Source: Mallotus nudiflorus (lineage: Eukaryota > Streptophyta > Magnoliopsida > Malpighiales > Euphorbiaceae). From it: a stretch of DNA of 64,000 bases. Below are positions 12,665-25,646 of this stretch, piece by piece. Each line of letters starts with the position of its first letter. Positions within the stretch are counted from its first letter, which is position 1. The stretch is taken from assembly GCA_947683625.1 (NCBI GenBank), contig CANTUR010000937.1, forward strand, positions 62,001 to 126,000, written 5' to 3'. A program made the translations under genes and the position numbers. Under the pieces are notes generated by a model. The model was not told the DNA's origin, did not search any database, and saw only the letters and a program-made list of their open reading frames with translations.

Positions 12665-13739
12665 TGATATATTATGGGCCCCGTGGGTCAACCGATGCCG
12701 CCACGAACGTCCATTTGAAGCCCAAGTGAGCAAGCCCACTCTATCAAATCCATGGGCCTACACATGGGTTTTTGGGAGCAAAGACAAATCGCTATCGATG
12801 GCCTTCATAGCCCGCACTATAACCCTCTGAGTCAGCTTCGAGTTGATATATTATGGGCCCTGTGAGTCAACCGATGCCGCAACGAACGTCCATTTGAAGC
12901 CCAAGTGCGCAAGCCCACTCTATCAAATCCATGGGCCTACACATGGGTTTTTGGGCCCAAAGACAAATCGCTATCGATGGCCTTCATAGCCCACACTATA
13001 GCCCTCTCAGTCAGCTTCGATTTGATTTATTATGGGCCCCGTGGGTCAACCGATGCCGCCACGAACGTCCATTTGAAGCCCAAGTGCGCAAGCCCACTCT
13101 ATCAAATTCATGGGCCTACACATGGGTTTTTGGGCCCAAAGACAAATCGCTATCGATGACCTTTACAGCCCGCACTATAGCCTTATCAGTCAGCTTCGAT
13201 TTGATATATTATGGGCCCTGTGGGTCAACAGATGCCGCCTATGAACGTCAATTTGAAGCACAAGTGCCCAAGCCCACTCTATCAAATCCAAGGGCATACA
13301 CATGGGTTTTTGGGGCCAAAGATAAATCGCTATCGATGGCCTTTATAGCTCGCACTATAGCCCTATCAGTCAGCTTCGATTTGATATTTTATGGGCCCCG
13401 TAGGTCAACCGATGCCGCCACGAACGTCCATTTGAAGCACAAGTGCCCAAGCCCACTCTATCAAGTCCATTGATAGAAACATGGCTTTTTGGGTCCAAAG
13501 ATAAATCGCTATAGATCGGCTCTATAGCCCGCACTATAGCCCTCTGAGTCAACTTCGATTTGATATATTATGGGCCCCGTTGGTTAACCGATGCCGCCAC
13601 GAACGACCATTTGAAGCCCAAGTGCGCAAGCCCACTCTATCAAATCCATGGGCCTAAACATGGCTTTTTGGGCCCAAAGACAAATCGCTATATATGGGCT
13701 TTATAGCCAGCACTATAGCCCTCTCTGTCAGCTTCAATT
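12665..13739 (+). repeat. 6-monomer higher-order repeat, copy 1 (1075 bp)
   Basis: The marker sequence of six units recurs in the next 1074 bp: the CTCTCTATC tail before it, a GGGAGCAAAGAC unit, a CTTCGAGTTGATAT join, a GATTTGATTTATTATGG unit, CGTCAATTTGAAG, the TTGATATTTTATGGGCC unit with CCGTAGGTC, and an ATTGATAGAAACATGG unit. One extra base is present (GCCGCCTATGAAC near 13237). Confidence 0.9.
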
Positions 13740-14813
13740 TGATATATTATGGGCCCCGTGGGTCAACCGATGCCGCCACGAACGTCCATTTGAAGCCCAA
13801 GTGAGCAAGCCCACTCTATCAAATCCATGGGCGTACACATGGGTTTTTGGGAGCAAAGACAAATCGCTATCGATGGCCTTCATAGCCCGCACTATAGCCC
13901 TCTGAGTCAGCTTCGAGTTAATATATTATGGGCCCCGTGGGTCAACCGATGCCGCTACAAACGTCCATTTGAAGCCCAAGTGCGCAAGCCCACTCTATCA
14001 AATCCATGGCCCTACACATGGGTTTTTGGGCCCAAAGACAAATCGCTATCGATGGCCTTCATAGCCCACACTGTAGCCCGCTCAGTCAGCTTCGATTTGA
14101 TTTATTATGGGCCCCGTGGGTCAACCGATGCCGCCACGAACATCCATTTGAAGCCCAAGTGCGCAAGCCCACTCTATCAAATTCATGGGCCTACACATGG
14201 GTTTTTGGGCCCAAAGACAAATCGCTATCGATGGCCTTTACAGCCCGCACTATAGCCTTATCAGTCAGTTTCGATTTGATATATTATGGGCCCTGTGGGT
14301 CAACCGATGCCGCCATGAACGTCAATTTGAAGCACAAGTGCCCAAGCCCACTCTATCAAATCCATGGGCCTACACATGGGTTTTTGGGGCCAAAGATAAA
14401 TCGCTATCGATGGTCTTTGTAGCTCACACTATAGCCCTATCAGTCAGCTTCGATTTGATATTTTATGGGCCCCATAGGTCAACCGATGCCGCCACGAACG
14501 TCCATTTGAAGCACAAGTGCCCAAGCCCACTCTATGAAATCCATCGATAGAAACATGGCTTTTTGGGTCCAAAGACAAATCGCTATAGATCGGCTCTATA
14601 GCCCACACTATAGCCCTCTGAGTCAGCCTCGATTTGATATATTATGGGCCCCGTTGGTCAACCGATGCCGCCACGAACGACCATTTGAAGTACAAGTGCG
14701 CAAGCCCACTCTATCAAATCCATGGGCCTAAACATGGCTTTTTGGGCCCAAAGACAAATCGCTATAGATGGGCTTTATAGCTAGCACTATAGCCCTCTCT
14801 GTCAGCTTCAATT
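13740..14813 (+). repeat. 6-monomer higher-order repeat, copy 2 (1074 bp)
   Basis: The same ordered variant set as the preceding 1075 bp, in the same register, with few substitutions (for example CATAGGTC for CGTAGGTC near 14472 and ATCGATAGAAAC for ATTGATAGAAAC near 14543). The length is exactly six times 179. Confidence 0.9.
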
Positions 14814-15085
14814 TGATATATTATGGGCCCCGTGGGTCAACCGATGCCGCCACGAATGTCCATTTGAACCCTAAGTGAGCAAGCCCACTCTATCAAATCC
14901 ATGGGCCTACACATGGGTTTTTGGGAGCAAAGACAAATCGCTATCGATGGCCTTCATAGCCCGCACTATAGCCCTCTGAGTCAGGTTCGAGTTGATATAT
15001 TATGGGCCCCGTGGGTCAACCGATGCCGCTACGAACGTCCATTTGAAGCCCAAGTGCGCAAGCCCACTCTATCAAATCCATAGGC
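14814..15085 (+). repeat. Partial third copy of the 6-mer repeat
   Basis: The GGGAGCAAAGAC unit and the GTTCGAGTTGATAT join recur once more, after which the sequence changes to the next block. The higher-order repeat therefore ends after about one and a half monomers of its third copy. Confidence 0.75.
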
Positions 15086-15350
15086 CTACACATGGGTTTT
15101 TGGGCCCAAAGACAAATCGCTATCGATGGCCTTTATAGCCCGCACTATAGCCCTATCAGTTAGCTTTAATTTGATATATTATAGGCCCCGTGGGTCAACC
15201 GATGCCGCCACGAACGTCCATTTGAAGCACAAGTGCCCAAGCCTACTCTATCAAATCCATGGGCCTAAACATGGCTTTTTGGGCCCATAGACAAATCGCT
15301 ATATATGGGCTCTATAGCTCATACTATAGCCGTCTGAGTCAGCTTCAATT

Positions 15351-15708
15351 TGATATATTATGGGCCCCGTGGGTCAACCGATGCCGCCATGACCGTCCAT
15401 TTGAAGCCCAAGTGTGCAAGCCCACTCTATCAAATCCATGGGCCTACACATGGGTTTTTGGTCCCAAAGATAAATCGCTATCGAAGGCCTTCATAGCTCA
15501 TACTATAGCCCTATCAGTCAGCTTCGATTTGATATATTATGGGCCCCATGGGTCAACCGATGCCGCAACGAACGTCCATTTGAAGTACAAGTGCCCAAGC
15601 CCGCTCTATGAAATCCATGGGCCTAAACATGGCTTTTTCAGCCTAAAGAGAAATCGCTATAGATGGGCTTTATAGCCCGCACTATAGCCCTATCTGTTAG
15701 CTTCAATT
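15351..15708 (+). repeat. 358-bp dimer, copy 1
   Basis: Two monomers form a unit. The first has CATGACCGTCC and AAAGATAAATCGCTATCGAA. The second has GCCGCAACGAACG, GAAGTACAAGTGCCC, CTCTATGAAATCC and AAAGAGAAATCG. The same dimer recurs at 15709, 16246, 20220, 20578 and 20936. Confidence 0.88.
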
Positions 15709-16066
15709 TGATATATTATAGGCCTCGTGGGTCAACCGATGCCGCCACGAACGTCCATTTGAAGCCCAAGTGCGCAAGCCCACTCTATCAAATCCATGGG
15801 CCTACACATGGGTTTTTGGGCCCAAAGATAAATCGCTATCGAAGGCCTTCATAGCTCGTACTATAGCCCTATCAGTCAGCTTCGATTTGATATATTATGG
15901 GCCCCGTGGGTCAACCGATACCGCAACGAACGTCCATTTGAAGTACAAGTGCCCAAGCCCGCTCTATGAAATCCATGGGCCTAAACATGGCTTTTTCGGC
16001 CCAAAGAGAAATCGCTATAGATGGGCTTTATAGCCCGCACTATAGCCCTATCAGTTAGCTTCAATT
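15709..16066 (+). repeat. 358-bp dimer, copy 2
   Basis: Same two-monomer variant set as the preceding 358 bp (ATCGAAGGCCTTCATAGCTC, then GAAGTACAAGTGCCC and AAAGAGAAATCG), in exact register. Confidence 0.88.
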
Positions 16067-16245
16067 TGATATATTATAGGCCCCGTGGGTCAACCAATGC
16101 CGCCACGAACGTCCATTTGAAGCACAAGTGCCCAAGCCTACTCTATCAAATCCATTGGCCTAAACATGGCTTTTTGGGCCCATAGACAAATTGCTATATA
16201 CGGGCTCTATAGCTCATACTATAGCCCTTTGAGTCAGCTTCAATT

Positions 16246-16603
16246 TGATATATTTTGGGCCTCGTGGATCAACCGATGCCGCCATAACCGTCCATTTGAA
16301 GCCCAAGTGCGCAAGCCCACTCTATCAAATCCATGGGCCTACACATGGGTTTTTGGGCCCAAAGATAAATCGCTATCGAAGGCCTTCATAGCTCGTACTA
16401 TAGCCCTATCAGTCAGCTTCGATTTGATATATTATGGGCCCCGTGGGTCAACCGATGCCGCAACGAACGTCCATTTGAAGTACAAGTGCCCAAGCCCGCT
16501 CTATGAAATCCATGGGCCTAAACTTGGCTTTTTCGGCCCAAAGAGAAATCGCTATAGATGGGCTTTATAGCCCGCACTATAGCCCTATCAGTTAGCTTCG
16601 ATT
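16246..16603 (+). repeat. 358-bp dimer, copy 3
   Basis: Same dimer, separated from copy 2 by a single 179-bp monomer that carries the CCCATAGACAAA and CGGGCTCTATAGCTCATAC variants. It is followed at 16604 by a unit beginning TTAATATTTTATGGGCC, a marker also found at 21294. Confidence 0.86.
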
Positions 16604-18149
16604 TAATATTTTATGGGCCTCGTGGGTCAACCGATGCCACCACGAACGTCCATTTGAAGGACAAGTGCCCAAGCCCACTCTATCAAATCCATGGGCCTAC
16701 ACATGGGTTTTTGTCCCCAAAGACAAATTGCTATCGATCGCCTTTATAGCCCGTACTATAGCCGTCTCAATCAGCTTCTATTTGATATATTATGGACCCC
16801 ATAGGTCAACCTATGCCGCCACGAACGTCCATTTGAAGCCCAAGTTCGCAAGCCCACTCTATCAAATCCATGGGCCTACACATGGGTTTTTGGGCCCAAA
16901 GACAAATCGCTATCGATGTCCTTTATAGCCCGCACTATAGCCCTATGAGTCAGCTTCAATTTGAAATATTATGGGCCCCGTGGGTCAACCGATGCCGCCA
17001 CGAACGTCCATTTGAAGCCCAAGTGCACAAGCCCACTCTATCAAATCCATGGGCCTACACATGGGTTTTTGGGCCCAAAGACAAATCGCTATAGATGGCC
17101 TTTATAGTTCGCACTATAGCCCTCTCAGTCAACTTCGATTTGATATATTCTGGGTCCCGTGGGTCAACCGATGCCGCCATGAACGTCCATTTGAAGCCCA
17201 ATTGCGCAAGCCCACTCTATCAAATCCATGGGCCTAAACATGGCTTTTTGGGCCCAAAGACAAATCGCTATAGATGGGTTTTATAGCCCGTACTATACCC
17301 CTCTGAGTCAGCTTCGGTTTGATATATTATGGGCCCCCGTGGGTCAACCGATGGCGCCGCGAACGTCCATTTGAAGCCCAAGAGCGCAAGCCCACTTTAT
17401 CAAATCCATGGGCCTACACATGGGTTTTTGGGCCCAAAGACAAATCGCTATCGATGGCCTTTATAGCCCGTACTATAGCCCTCTGAGTCAGCTTCAATTT
17501 GATATATTGTGGGCCCTATAGGTCAACCTATGCCGCCACGAACGTCCATTTGAAGCCCAAGTTCGCAAGCCCACTCTATCAAATCCATGGGCCTACACAT
17601 GGGTTTTTGGGCCCAAAGACAAATCGCTATCGATGTCCTTTATAGCCCGCACTATAGCCCTATGAGTCAGCTTCGATTTGAAATATTATGGGCCCCGTGG
17701 GTCAACCGATGCCGCCACGAACGTCCATTTGAAGCCCAAGTACGCAAGCCCACTCTATCAAATCCATAGGCCTACACATGGGTTTTTGGGCCCAAAGACA
17801 AATCGCTATCGATCGCCTTTGTAGCCCGCACTATAGCCCTATCAGTTAACTTCGATTTGATAAATTATTGGCCTTGTGGGTCAACTGATGCCGCCACGAA
17901 CGTCCATTTGAAGCACAAGTTCCCAAGCCCACTCTATCAAATCCATGAGCCTACACATGGGTTATTGGGCACAAAGACAAATCTCTATCGATGGCCTTTG
18001 TAGCCCGTACTATAGCCTAATCAGTCAGCTTCGATTTGATATATTATACGCCCCCGTGGGTCAACCGATGCCGCCACGAACGTCCATTTGAAGCACATGT
18101 GCCCAAGCCCACTCTATCAAATCCATGGGCCTAAATATGGCTTTTTGGG

Positions 18150-18900
18150 CACAAAGACTCGCTATAGATGGACTTTATAGCCCGCACTATATCCGTCTAT
18201 GTCAGCTTCGATTTGATATATTATGGGCCCCGTGGGTCAACCGATGCCGCCACGAACGTCCATTTGAAGCCCAAGTGTGCAAGCCCACTCTATCAAATCC
18301 ATGGGCCTACACATGGGTTTTTGGGCCCAAAGACAAATCGTTATCGATGGCCTCCAGAGCCCGGACCATAGCCCTCTCAGTCAGCTTCGATTTGATATAA
18401 TATGGGCCCCGTGGATCAGCTGATGCCACCACGAACGTCCATTTGAAGCCAAGTTCGCAAACCCACAATCAAATCCATGGGCATAAACATAGGTTTTTGG
18501 GCCCGAAAACATGAGGTTCTGGGCCCGAAGATAAACCGCTATAGACAAAGTTTATAGCACCCATTATAGCCCTCTAAGTCAGCTTTAATTTGATATATTA
18601 TGGGCCCCGTGGGTCGACCGATGCCGTGACGAATGTCCATTTGTAGCCTAAGTGCGCAAGCCCACTCTATCAAATCCATGGGCATAAACTTAGGTTTTTG
18701 GGCCTAAAGACAAATTGGTATAGACGACCTTTATAGCCTGTATAATAGCCCTCTAAGTCAGCTTCGATTTGATATATTATTGGCACGGGGGTTAACCGAT
18801 GCCGCCACGAACGTCCATTTGAAGCCTAAGTGCCTAAGCCCACTCTATAAAATCCATGGGCCTAAACATGGCTTTTTGGGCCCAAAGACAAATCTCTAAG
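18150..18900 (+). repeat. Old duplicated block, copy 1 (pairs with about 29390-30130)
   Basis: Rare variants recur in the same order about 11.24 kb downstream: CTCCAGAGCCCGGACC (CTCCACAGCCCGGACC in the other copy), a long monomer, GCCGTGACGAA with TTTGTAGCCTAAGTGCGC, and GACGACCTTTATAGCCT. The unit after the long monomer combines standard and long-subfamily features. Confidence 0.78.
18393..18590 (+). repeat. Long-subfamily monomer, 198 bp
   Basis: Two box copies, the second degraded to GAGGTTCTGGGCCCGAAGAT. It is preceded by a unit with the unusual CTCCAGAGCCCGGACCATAG and followed by one with GCCGTGACGAATG and TTTGTAGCC. The same trio occurs around 29629, offset 11236 bp. Confidence 0.9.
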
Positions 18901-19126
18901 GATGGCCTTTATAGCCCGCACTATAGCCATATCAGTCAGCTTCGATTTGATATATTATGGGCCCCGTTGGTCAACTGATGCCGCCACGAACGTCCATTTG
19001 AAGCACAAGTGCCCAAGCCCACTCTATCAAATCCATGGGCCTAAACATGGCTTTTTGGGCCCAAAGACAAATCGCTATAGATGGGTTTTATAGGCCGCAC
19101 TATAGCCCTCTGAGTCAGCTTCGATT

Positions 19127-19324
19127 TGATATATTATGGGCCCCGTGGGTCAACCGAAGCCGCCACGAATGTCCATTTGAAGCCCAAGTGCGCAAGCCCA
19201 CAATCAAATCCATGGGCCTAAATATAGGTTTTGGGCCCGAAAACATGGGTTTTTGGGCCCGTTGATAAATCGCTATAGATGAAGTTTATAGCACCCATTA
19301 TACCCCACTGAGTCAGGTTCGATA
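19127..19324 (+). repeat. Long-subfamily monomer, 198 bp
   Basis: Two box copies and CCCACAATC. The TGATAT box of the next unit is altered to ATATTATATATTATGG, so the end is set by alignment of the flanking AGTCAGGTTCGAT. Confidence 0.88.
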
Positions 19325-20219
19325 TTATATATTATGGTCCCCATGGGTCAACCGATGCCGCCACGAACGTCCATTTGAAGCCCAAGTGCGCAAGCCCTTT
19401 CTATCAAATCCATGGGCCTACACATGGGTTTTTGGGCCCAAAGACAAATCGATATCGATGCCCTTTATAGCCCGTACTATAGCCCTATCAGTCAGCTTCG
19501 ATTTGATATATTATGGGCCTTGTGGGTCAACCGATGCCGCCACGGACGTCCATTTGAAGCCTAAGTGCCAATGCCCACTCTATCAAATCGATGGGCCTAC
19601 ACATGGGTTTTTGGGCCCAAAGACAAATTACTATCCATGTCCTTTATAGCCCACACTATAGCCCTATCAGTCAGCTTCGAATTGATATATTATGGGCCCC
19701 GTGGGTCAACCGATGCCGCCACGAACGTCCATTTGAAGCACAAGTACGCATGCCCATTCAATCAAATCCATGGCCCTAAACATGGCTTTTTAGGCCCAAA
19801 GACAAATCGCTATAGATGGGCTTTATAGCCCACACTATAGCCCTCTGAGTCAGCTTCGATTTGATGTATTATGGGCCCCGTGGGTCAACTGATGCCGCCA
19901 CGAACGTCCATTTGAAGCATAAGTGCGCAAGCCCACTCTATCAAATCCATGGGCCTACACATGGGTTTTTGGGCCCAAAGACAAATCACTATCGATGGCC
20001 TTTATAGCCCGCATTATAGCCCTATCAGTTAGCTTCAATTTGATATATTATAGGCCCCGTGGGTCAACCGATGCCGCCACGAACGTCCATTTGAAGCACA
20101 AGTGCCCAAGCCTACTCTATCAAATCCATGGGCCTAAACATGGCTTTTTGGGCCCATAGACAAATCGCTATATATGGGCTCTATAGCTCATACTATAGCC
20201 CTCTGAGTCAGCTTCAATT

Positions 20220-20577
20220 TGATATATTATGGGCCCCGTGGGTCAACCGATGCCGCCATGACCGTCCATTTGAAGTCCAAGTGAGCAAGCCCACTCTATC
20301 AAATCCATGGGCCTACACATGGGTTTTTGGGCCCAAAGATAAATCGCTATCGAAGGCCTTCATAGCTCGTACTATAGCCCTATCAGTCAGCTTCGATTTG
20401 ATATATTATGGGCCCCGTGGATCAACCGATGCCGCAACGAACGTCCATTTGAAGTACAAGTGCCCAAGCCCGCTCTATGAAATCCATGGGCCTAAACATG
20501 GCTTTTTCGGCCCAAAGAGAAATCGCTATAGATGGGCTTTATAGCCCGCACTATAGCCCTATCTGTTAGCTTCAATT
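20220..20577 (+). repeat. 358-bp dimer, copy 4
   Basis: First of three directly adjacent dimers (20220-21293). It corresponds to copy 1 at a distance of 4869 bp and includes the same CATGACCGTCC variant. Confidence 0.88.
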
Positions 20578-20935
20578 TGATATATTATAGGCCCCGTGGG
20601 TCAACCGATGCCGCCACGAACGTCCATTTGAAGCCCAAGTGCGCAAGCCCACTCTATCAAATCCATGGGCCTACACATGGGTTTTTGGGCCCAAAGATAA
20701 ATCGCTATCGAAGGCCTTCATAGCTCGTACTATAGCCCTATCAGTCAGCTTCGATTTGATATATTATGGGCCCCGTGGGTCAACCGATGCCGCAACGAAC
20801 GTCCATTTGAAGTACAAGTGCCCAAGCCCGCTCTATGAAATCCATGGGCCTAAACATGGCTTTTTCGGCCCAAAGAGAAATCGCTATAGATGGCCTTTAT
20901 AGCCCGCACTATAGCCCTATCTGTTAGCTTCAATT
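20578..20935 (+). repeat. 358-bp dimer, copy 5
   Basis: Adjacent tandem copy of the dimer, with the ATCTGTTAGC tail repeated exactly 358 bp later. Confidence 0.9.
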
Positions 20936-21293
20936 TGATATATTATAGGCCCCGTGGGTCAACCGATGCCGCCACGAACGTCCATTTGAAGCCCAAGTGC
21001 GCAAGCCCACTCTATCAAATCCATGGGCCTACACATGGGTTTTTGGGCCCAAACATAAATCGCTATCGAAGGCCTTTATAGCTCGTACTATAGCCCTATC
21101 AGTCAGCTTCGATTTGATATATTATGGGCCCCGTGGGTCAACCGATGCCGCAACGAATGTCCATTTGAAGTACAAGTGCCCAAGCCCGCTCTATGAAATC
21201 CATGGGCCTAAACATGGCTTTTTCGGCCCAAAGAGAAATCGCTATAGATGGGCTTTATAGCCCGCACTATAGCCCTATCAGTTAGCTTCGATT
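20936..21293 (+). repeat. 358-bp dimer, copy 6
   Basis: Last of the three adjacent dimers. It shares all marker variants and differs by, for example, CCCAAACATAAA for CCCAAAGATAAA near 21050. The sequence then continues as at 16604. Confidence 0.9.
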
Positions 21294-24152
21294 TAATATT
21301 TTATGGGCCTCGTGGGTCAACCGATGCCACCACGAACGTCCATTTGAAGGACAAGTGCCCAAGCCCACTCAATCAAATCCATGGGCCTACACATGGGTTT
21401 TTGTCCCCAAAGACAAATCGCTATCGATCGCCTTTATAGCCCGTACTATAGCCGTCTCAGTCAGCTTCAATTTGATATATTGTGGACCCCATAGGTCAAC
21501 CTATGCCGCCACGAACGTCCATTTGAAGCCCAAGTTCGCAAGCCCACTCTATCAAATCCATGGGCCTACACATGGGTTTTTGGGCCCAAAGACAAATCGC
21601 TATCGATGTCCTTTATAGCCCGCACTATAGCCCTATGAGTCAGCTTCAATTTGAAATATTATGGGCCCCGTGGGTCAACCGATGCCGCCACGAACGTCCA
21701 TTTGAAGCCCAAGTGCACAAGCCCACTCTATCAAATCCATGGGCGTACACATGGGTTTTTGGGCCCAAAGACAAATCGCTATAGATGGCCTTTATAGTTT
21801 GCACTATAGCCCTCTCAGTCAACTTCGATTTGATATATTCTGGGTCCCGTGGGTGAACCGATGCCGCCATGAACGTCCATTTGAAGCCCAATTGCGCAAG
21901 CCCACTCTATCAAATCCATGGGCCTACACATGGGTTTTTGGGCCCAAAGACAAATCGCTATCGATAGCCTTTATAGCCCGTATTATGGCCCTTTCAGTCA
22001 GCTTCAATTTGATATATTATGGGCCTCGTGGGTCAATCAATGTCACTATGAACGTCTATTTGAAGCCCAAGTGCCCAAGCCCACTCTATCAAATCCATGG
22101 GCCTGAACATGGCTTTTTGGGCCCATAGATAAATCGCTATAGATGGGCTTTATAGCCCGTACTATAGCCCTCTGAGTCAGCTTCGACTTGATATATTATG
22201 GGCCCCGTGGGTCAACTGATGCCGCCACGAACGTCCATTTGAAGCCCAAGTGCGCAAGCCCACTCTATCAAATCCATGGGCCTAAACATGGCTTTTTGGG
22301 CCTAAAGACAAATCGCTATGGATAGCCTTTATAGCCCGCACTATAGCCCTATTAGTCAGCTTTGATTTGATATATTATGGGCCCCGTGGGTCAACCGATT
22401 CCGCCACGAACATCCATTTGGAGCACAAGTGCCCAAGCCCACTGTATCAAATCCATGGGCCTAAACATGGCTTTTTGGGCCCAAAGACAAATCGCTACAG
22501 ATGGGCTTTATAGCCCGTACTATACCCCTCTGAGTCAGCTTCGGTTTGATATATTATGGGCCCCGTGGGTCAACCGATGCCGCCGCGAACGTCCATTTGA
22601 AGCCCAAGAGCGCAAGCCCACTTTATCAAATCCATGGGCCTACACATGGGTTTTTGGGCCCAAAGACAAATCGCTATCGATGGCCTTTATAGCCCGTACT
22701 ATAGCCCTCTGAGTCAGCTTCAATTTGATATATTGTGGGCCCCATAGGTCAACCTATGTCGCCACGAACATCCATTTGAAGCCCAAGTTTGGAAGCCCAC
22801 TCTATCAAATCCATGGGCCTACACATGGGTTTTTGGGCTTAAAGACAAATCGCTATCGATGTCCTTTATAGCCCGCACTATAGCCCTATGAGTCAGCTTC
22901 GATTTGAAATATTATGGGCCCCATGGGTCAACCGATGCTGCCACGAACGTCCATTTGAAGCCCAAGTGCGCAAGCCCACTCTATCAAATCCATGGGCCTA
23001 CACATGGGTTTTTGGGCCCAAAGACTAATCGCTATCGATGGCCTTCATAGCTCGCACTATAGCCCTATCAGTCAGCTTCGATTTGATATATTATAGGCCC
23101 CATGGGTCAGCCGATGCCGCCACGAACGTCCATTTGAAGCACAAGTGCCCAAGCCCACTTTATGAAATCCATGGGCCTAAACATGGCTTCTTGGGCCCAA
23201 AGACAAATCGCTATAGATGGGCTTTATAGCTCGCACCATAGCCCTCTGAGTCAGCTTCGATTTGATATATTATGGGCCCCGTGGGTAAACCGATGCCGCC
23301 ATGAACGTCCATTTGAAGCACAAGTGCCCAAGCCCACTCTATCAAATCCATGGGCCTAAACATGGCTTTTTCGGCCCAAAGACAAATCACTATAGATGGC
23401 CTTTATAGTCCGCACTATAGCCCTCTCAGTCAACTTCGATTTGATATATTTTGGGCCCCGTGGGTCAACCGTTGCCGCAACGAACGTCCATTTGAAGCCC
23501 AAGTGTGCAAGCCCACTCTATCAAATCCATGGGCCTACACATGGGTTTTTGGGCCCAAAGACAAATCGCTATTGATAGCCTTTATAGCCCGCACTATAGC
23601 CCTATCAGTCAGCTTCGATTTGATATATTGTGGACCCCGTGGGTCAACCGATTCCACCACGAACGTCCATTTGAAGCACATGTGCCCAAGCCCACTCTAT
23701 CAAATCCATGGGCCTAAACATGGCTTTTTGGGCCCAAAGATAAATCAGTATAGATGGGCTTTATAGCCCGAACTATAGCCCTCTGAGTCAGCTTCGACTT
23801 GATATATTATGGGCCCCGTGGGTCAACCGATGCCGCCATGAACGTCCATTTGAAGCCCAAGTGCGCAAGCCCACTCTATCAAATGGCCTAGACATGGGTT
23901 TTTGGGCCCAAGGACAAATCGCTATCGATGGCCTTTATAGCCCGCACTATAGCCCTCTGAGTCAGCTTCGATTTGATATATTATGGGCCCTGTGGGTTAA
24001 CCGATGCCGCCACGAATGTCCATTTGAAGCCCAAGTACGCAAGACCACTCTATCAAATCCATGGGCCTACACATGGCTTTTTAGGCCCAAAGACAAATTG
24101 TTATCGATGGCCTTCATAGGCCGCACCATAGCCCTCTAAGTCAGCTTCGATT

Positions 24153-24351
24153 TGATATATTATGGGCCCCGTGGATCAACCGATGCCCCCCCGAACGTCC
24201 ATTTGAGGACAAAGTGCGTAATCCCATAATCAAATCCATGGGCCTAAACATAGGTTTTTGGGCCCAAAAACATGGGTTTTTAGGTCGGAAGATAAACCGC
24301 TATAGACGAAGTTTGTAGCACCCATTATAGCCCTCTAAGTCAGCTTCGATT
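24153..24351 (+). repeat. Long-subfamily monomer, 199 bp
   Basis: Two box copies (GGGCCCAAAAACATGGG, then TTTTTAGGTCGGAAGATAAA). The marker is CCCATAATC, and the CpG-rich stretch is altered to GCCCCCCCGAACG. The next unit begins TGGTATACTATGG. Confidence 0.9.
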
Positions 24352-25425
24352 TGGTATACTATGGGGCCCGTGTGTCAACCGATGCCACCAGGAACGTCCA
24401 TTTGAAGCCCAAGTGCGCAAGCCCACTCTATCAAATTCATGGGCCTACACATGGGTTTTTGGGCCCAAAGCCAAATCGCTATCGATGGCCTTCATAGCCC
24501 GCACTATAGCCCTATCAGTCAGCTTCAATTTGATATATTATGGGCCTTGTGGGTCAACCGATACCGCCATGAACGTCCATTTGAAGCACAAGTGCCCAAG
24601 CCCACTCTATCAAATTCATGGGCCTACACATGGCTTTTTGGGCGCAAAGACAAATCGCTATCGATGTCCTTTATAGCCCGCACTATAGCCCTATCAGTCA
24701 GCTTCGATTTGATATATTATTGGCCCCGTGGGTCAACCGATGCCGCCACGAACGTCCATTTGAAGCACAAGTGCCCAAGCCCACTCTATCAAATCCATGG
24801 GCCTAAAATGGCTTCTTGGGCCCAAAGACAAATTGTTATAGATGGGCTTTATAGCCCGCACTATAGCCCTCTGAGTCAGCTTCGAGTTGATATATTATGG
24901 GCCCCGTGGGTCAACCGATGCCGCCACGAACGTCCATTTCAAGCCCAAGTGTGCAAGACCAATCTATCAAATCCATGATCCTACACATGGATTTTTGGGC
25001 CCAAAGACAAATCGTTATAGATGGCCTTTATAGCCCGTACTATAGCCCTATCAGTCAGCTTCGATTTAATATATTATGGGCCCCGTGGGTCAACCGATGC
25101 CGCCACGAACGTCCATTTGAAGCACAAGTGCCCAAGCCTACTCAATCAAATCCATGATCCTACACATGGCTTTTTGGGCCCAAATACAAATCGTTATCGA
25201 TGGCCTTTATAGCCCGCACCATAGCCTTATCAGTCAGCTTCGATTTGATATATTATGGGCCCTGTGGGTCAACCGATACCCGCCACGAACGTCCATTTGA
25301 ACCCCAAGTGCGAAAGGCCACTCTATCAAATCCATGGGCCTACACATGGCTTTTTGGGCCCAAAGACAAATCGTTATCGATGGCCTTCATAGGCCGTACC
25401 ATAGCCCTCTCAGTCAGCTTCGATT

Positions 25426-25646
25426 TGATATATTATGGGCCTCGTGGATCAACCGATGCCGCCACGAACGTCCATTCGATGACCAAGTGCGCAATCTCAC
25501 AATCAAATCCATGGGCCTAAACATAGGTTTTTGGGCCCGAAAACATGGGTTTTAGGGCTCGAAAACATGGTTTTTTGGGCCTGAAGATAAACCTCTATAG
25601 TCAAAGTTTATAGCAACCATTATAGCCCTCTGAGTCAGCTTCGATT
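25426..25646 (+). repeat. Three-box long monomer, 221 bp
   Basis: The longest monomer found. After CACAATC it carries the 22-bp box pattern three times (GGGCCCGAAAACATGGG, GGGCTCGAAAACATGG, GGGCCTGAAGATAAACC), so it is about 22 bp longer than the common 198-199-bp form. It is the only three-box unit I could find in the window. Confidence 0.92.

Larger units (their letters stand above)
15170..17290 (+). repeat. Duplicated block, copy 1 (pairs with about 20040-21980)
   Basis: The left part of this block matches downstream sequence at an offset of 4869 bp (15351 to 20220). The right part matches at 4690 bp (16604 to 21294). The 179-bp difference between the offsets means the copies differ by exactly one monomer, which fits unequal exchange in whole-monomer steps. 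Confidence 0.82.
20040..21980 (+). repeat. Duplicated block, copy 2 (pairs with about 15170-17290)
   Basis: Repeats the ordered variants of the upstream block, including the TTAATATTTTATGGGCC unit, the TTTTTGTCCCCAAAGAC unit, CCCATAGGTCAACCTATGCC and GCCCAAGTTCGC. It carries three adjacent dimers where the upstream block carries two plus one separated by a monomer. Confidence 0.82.
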
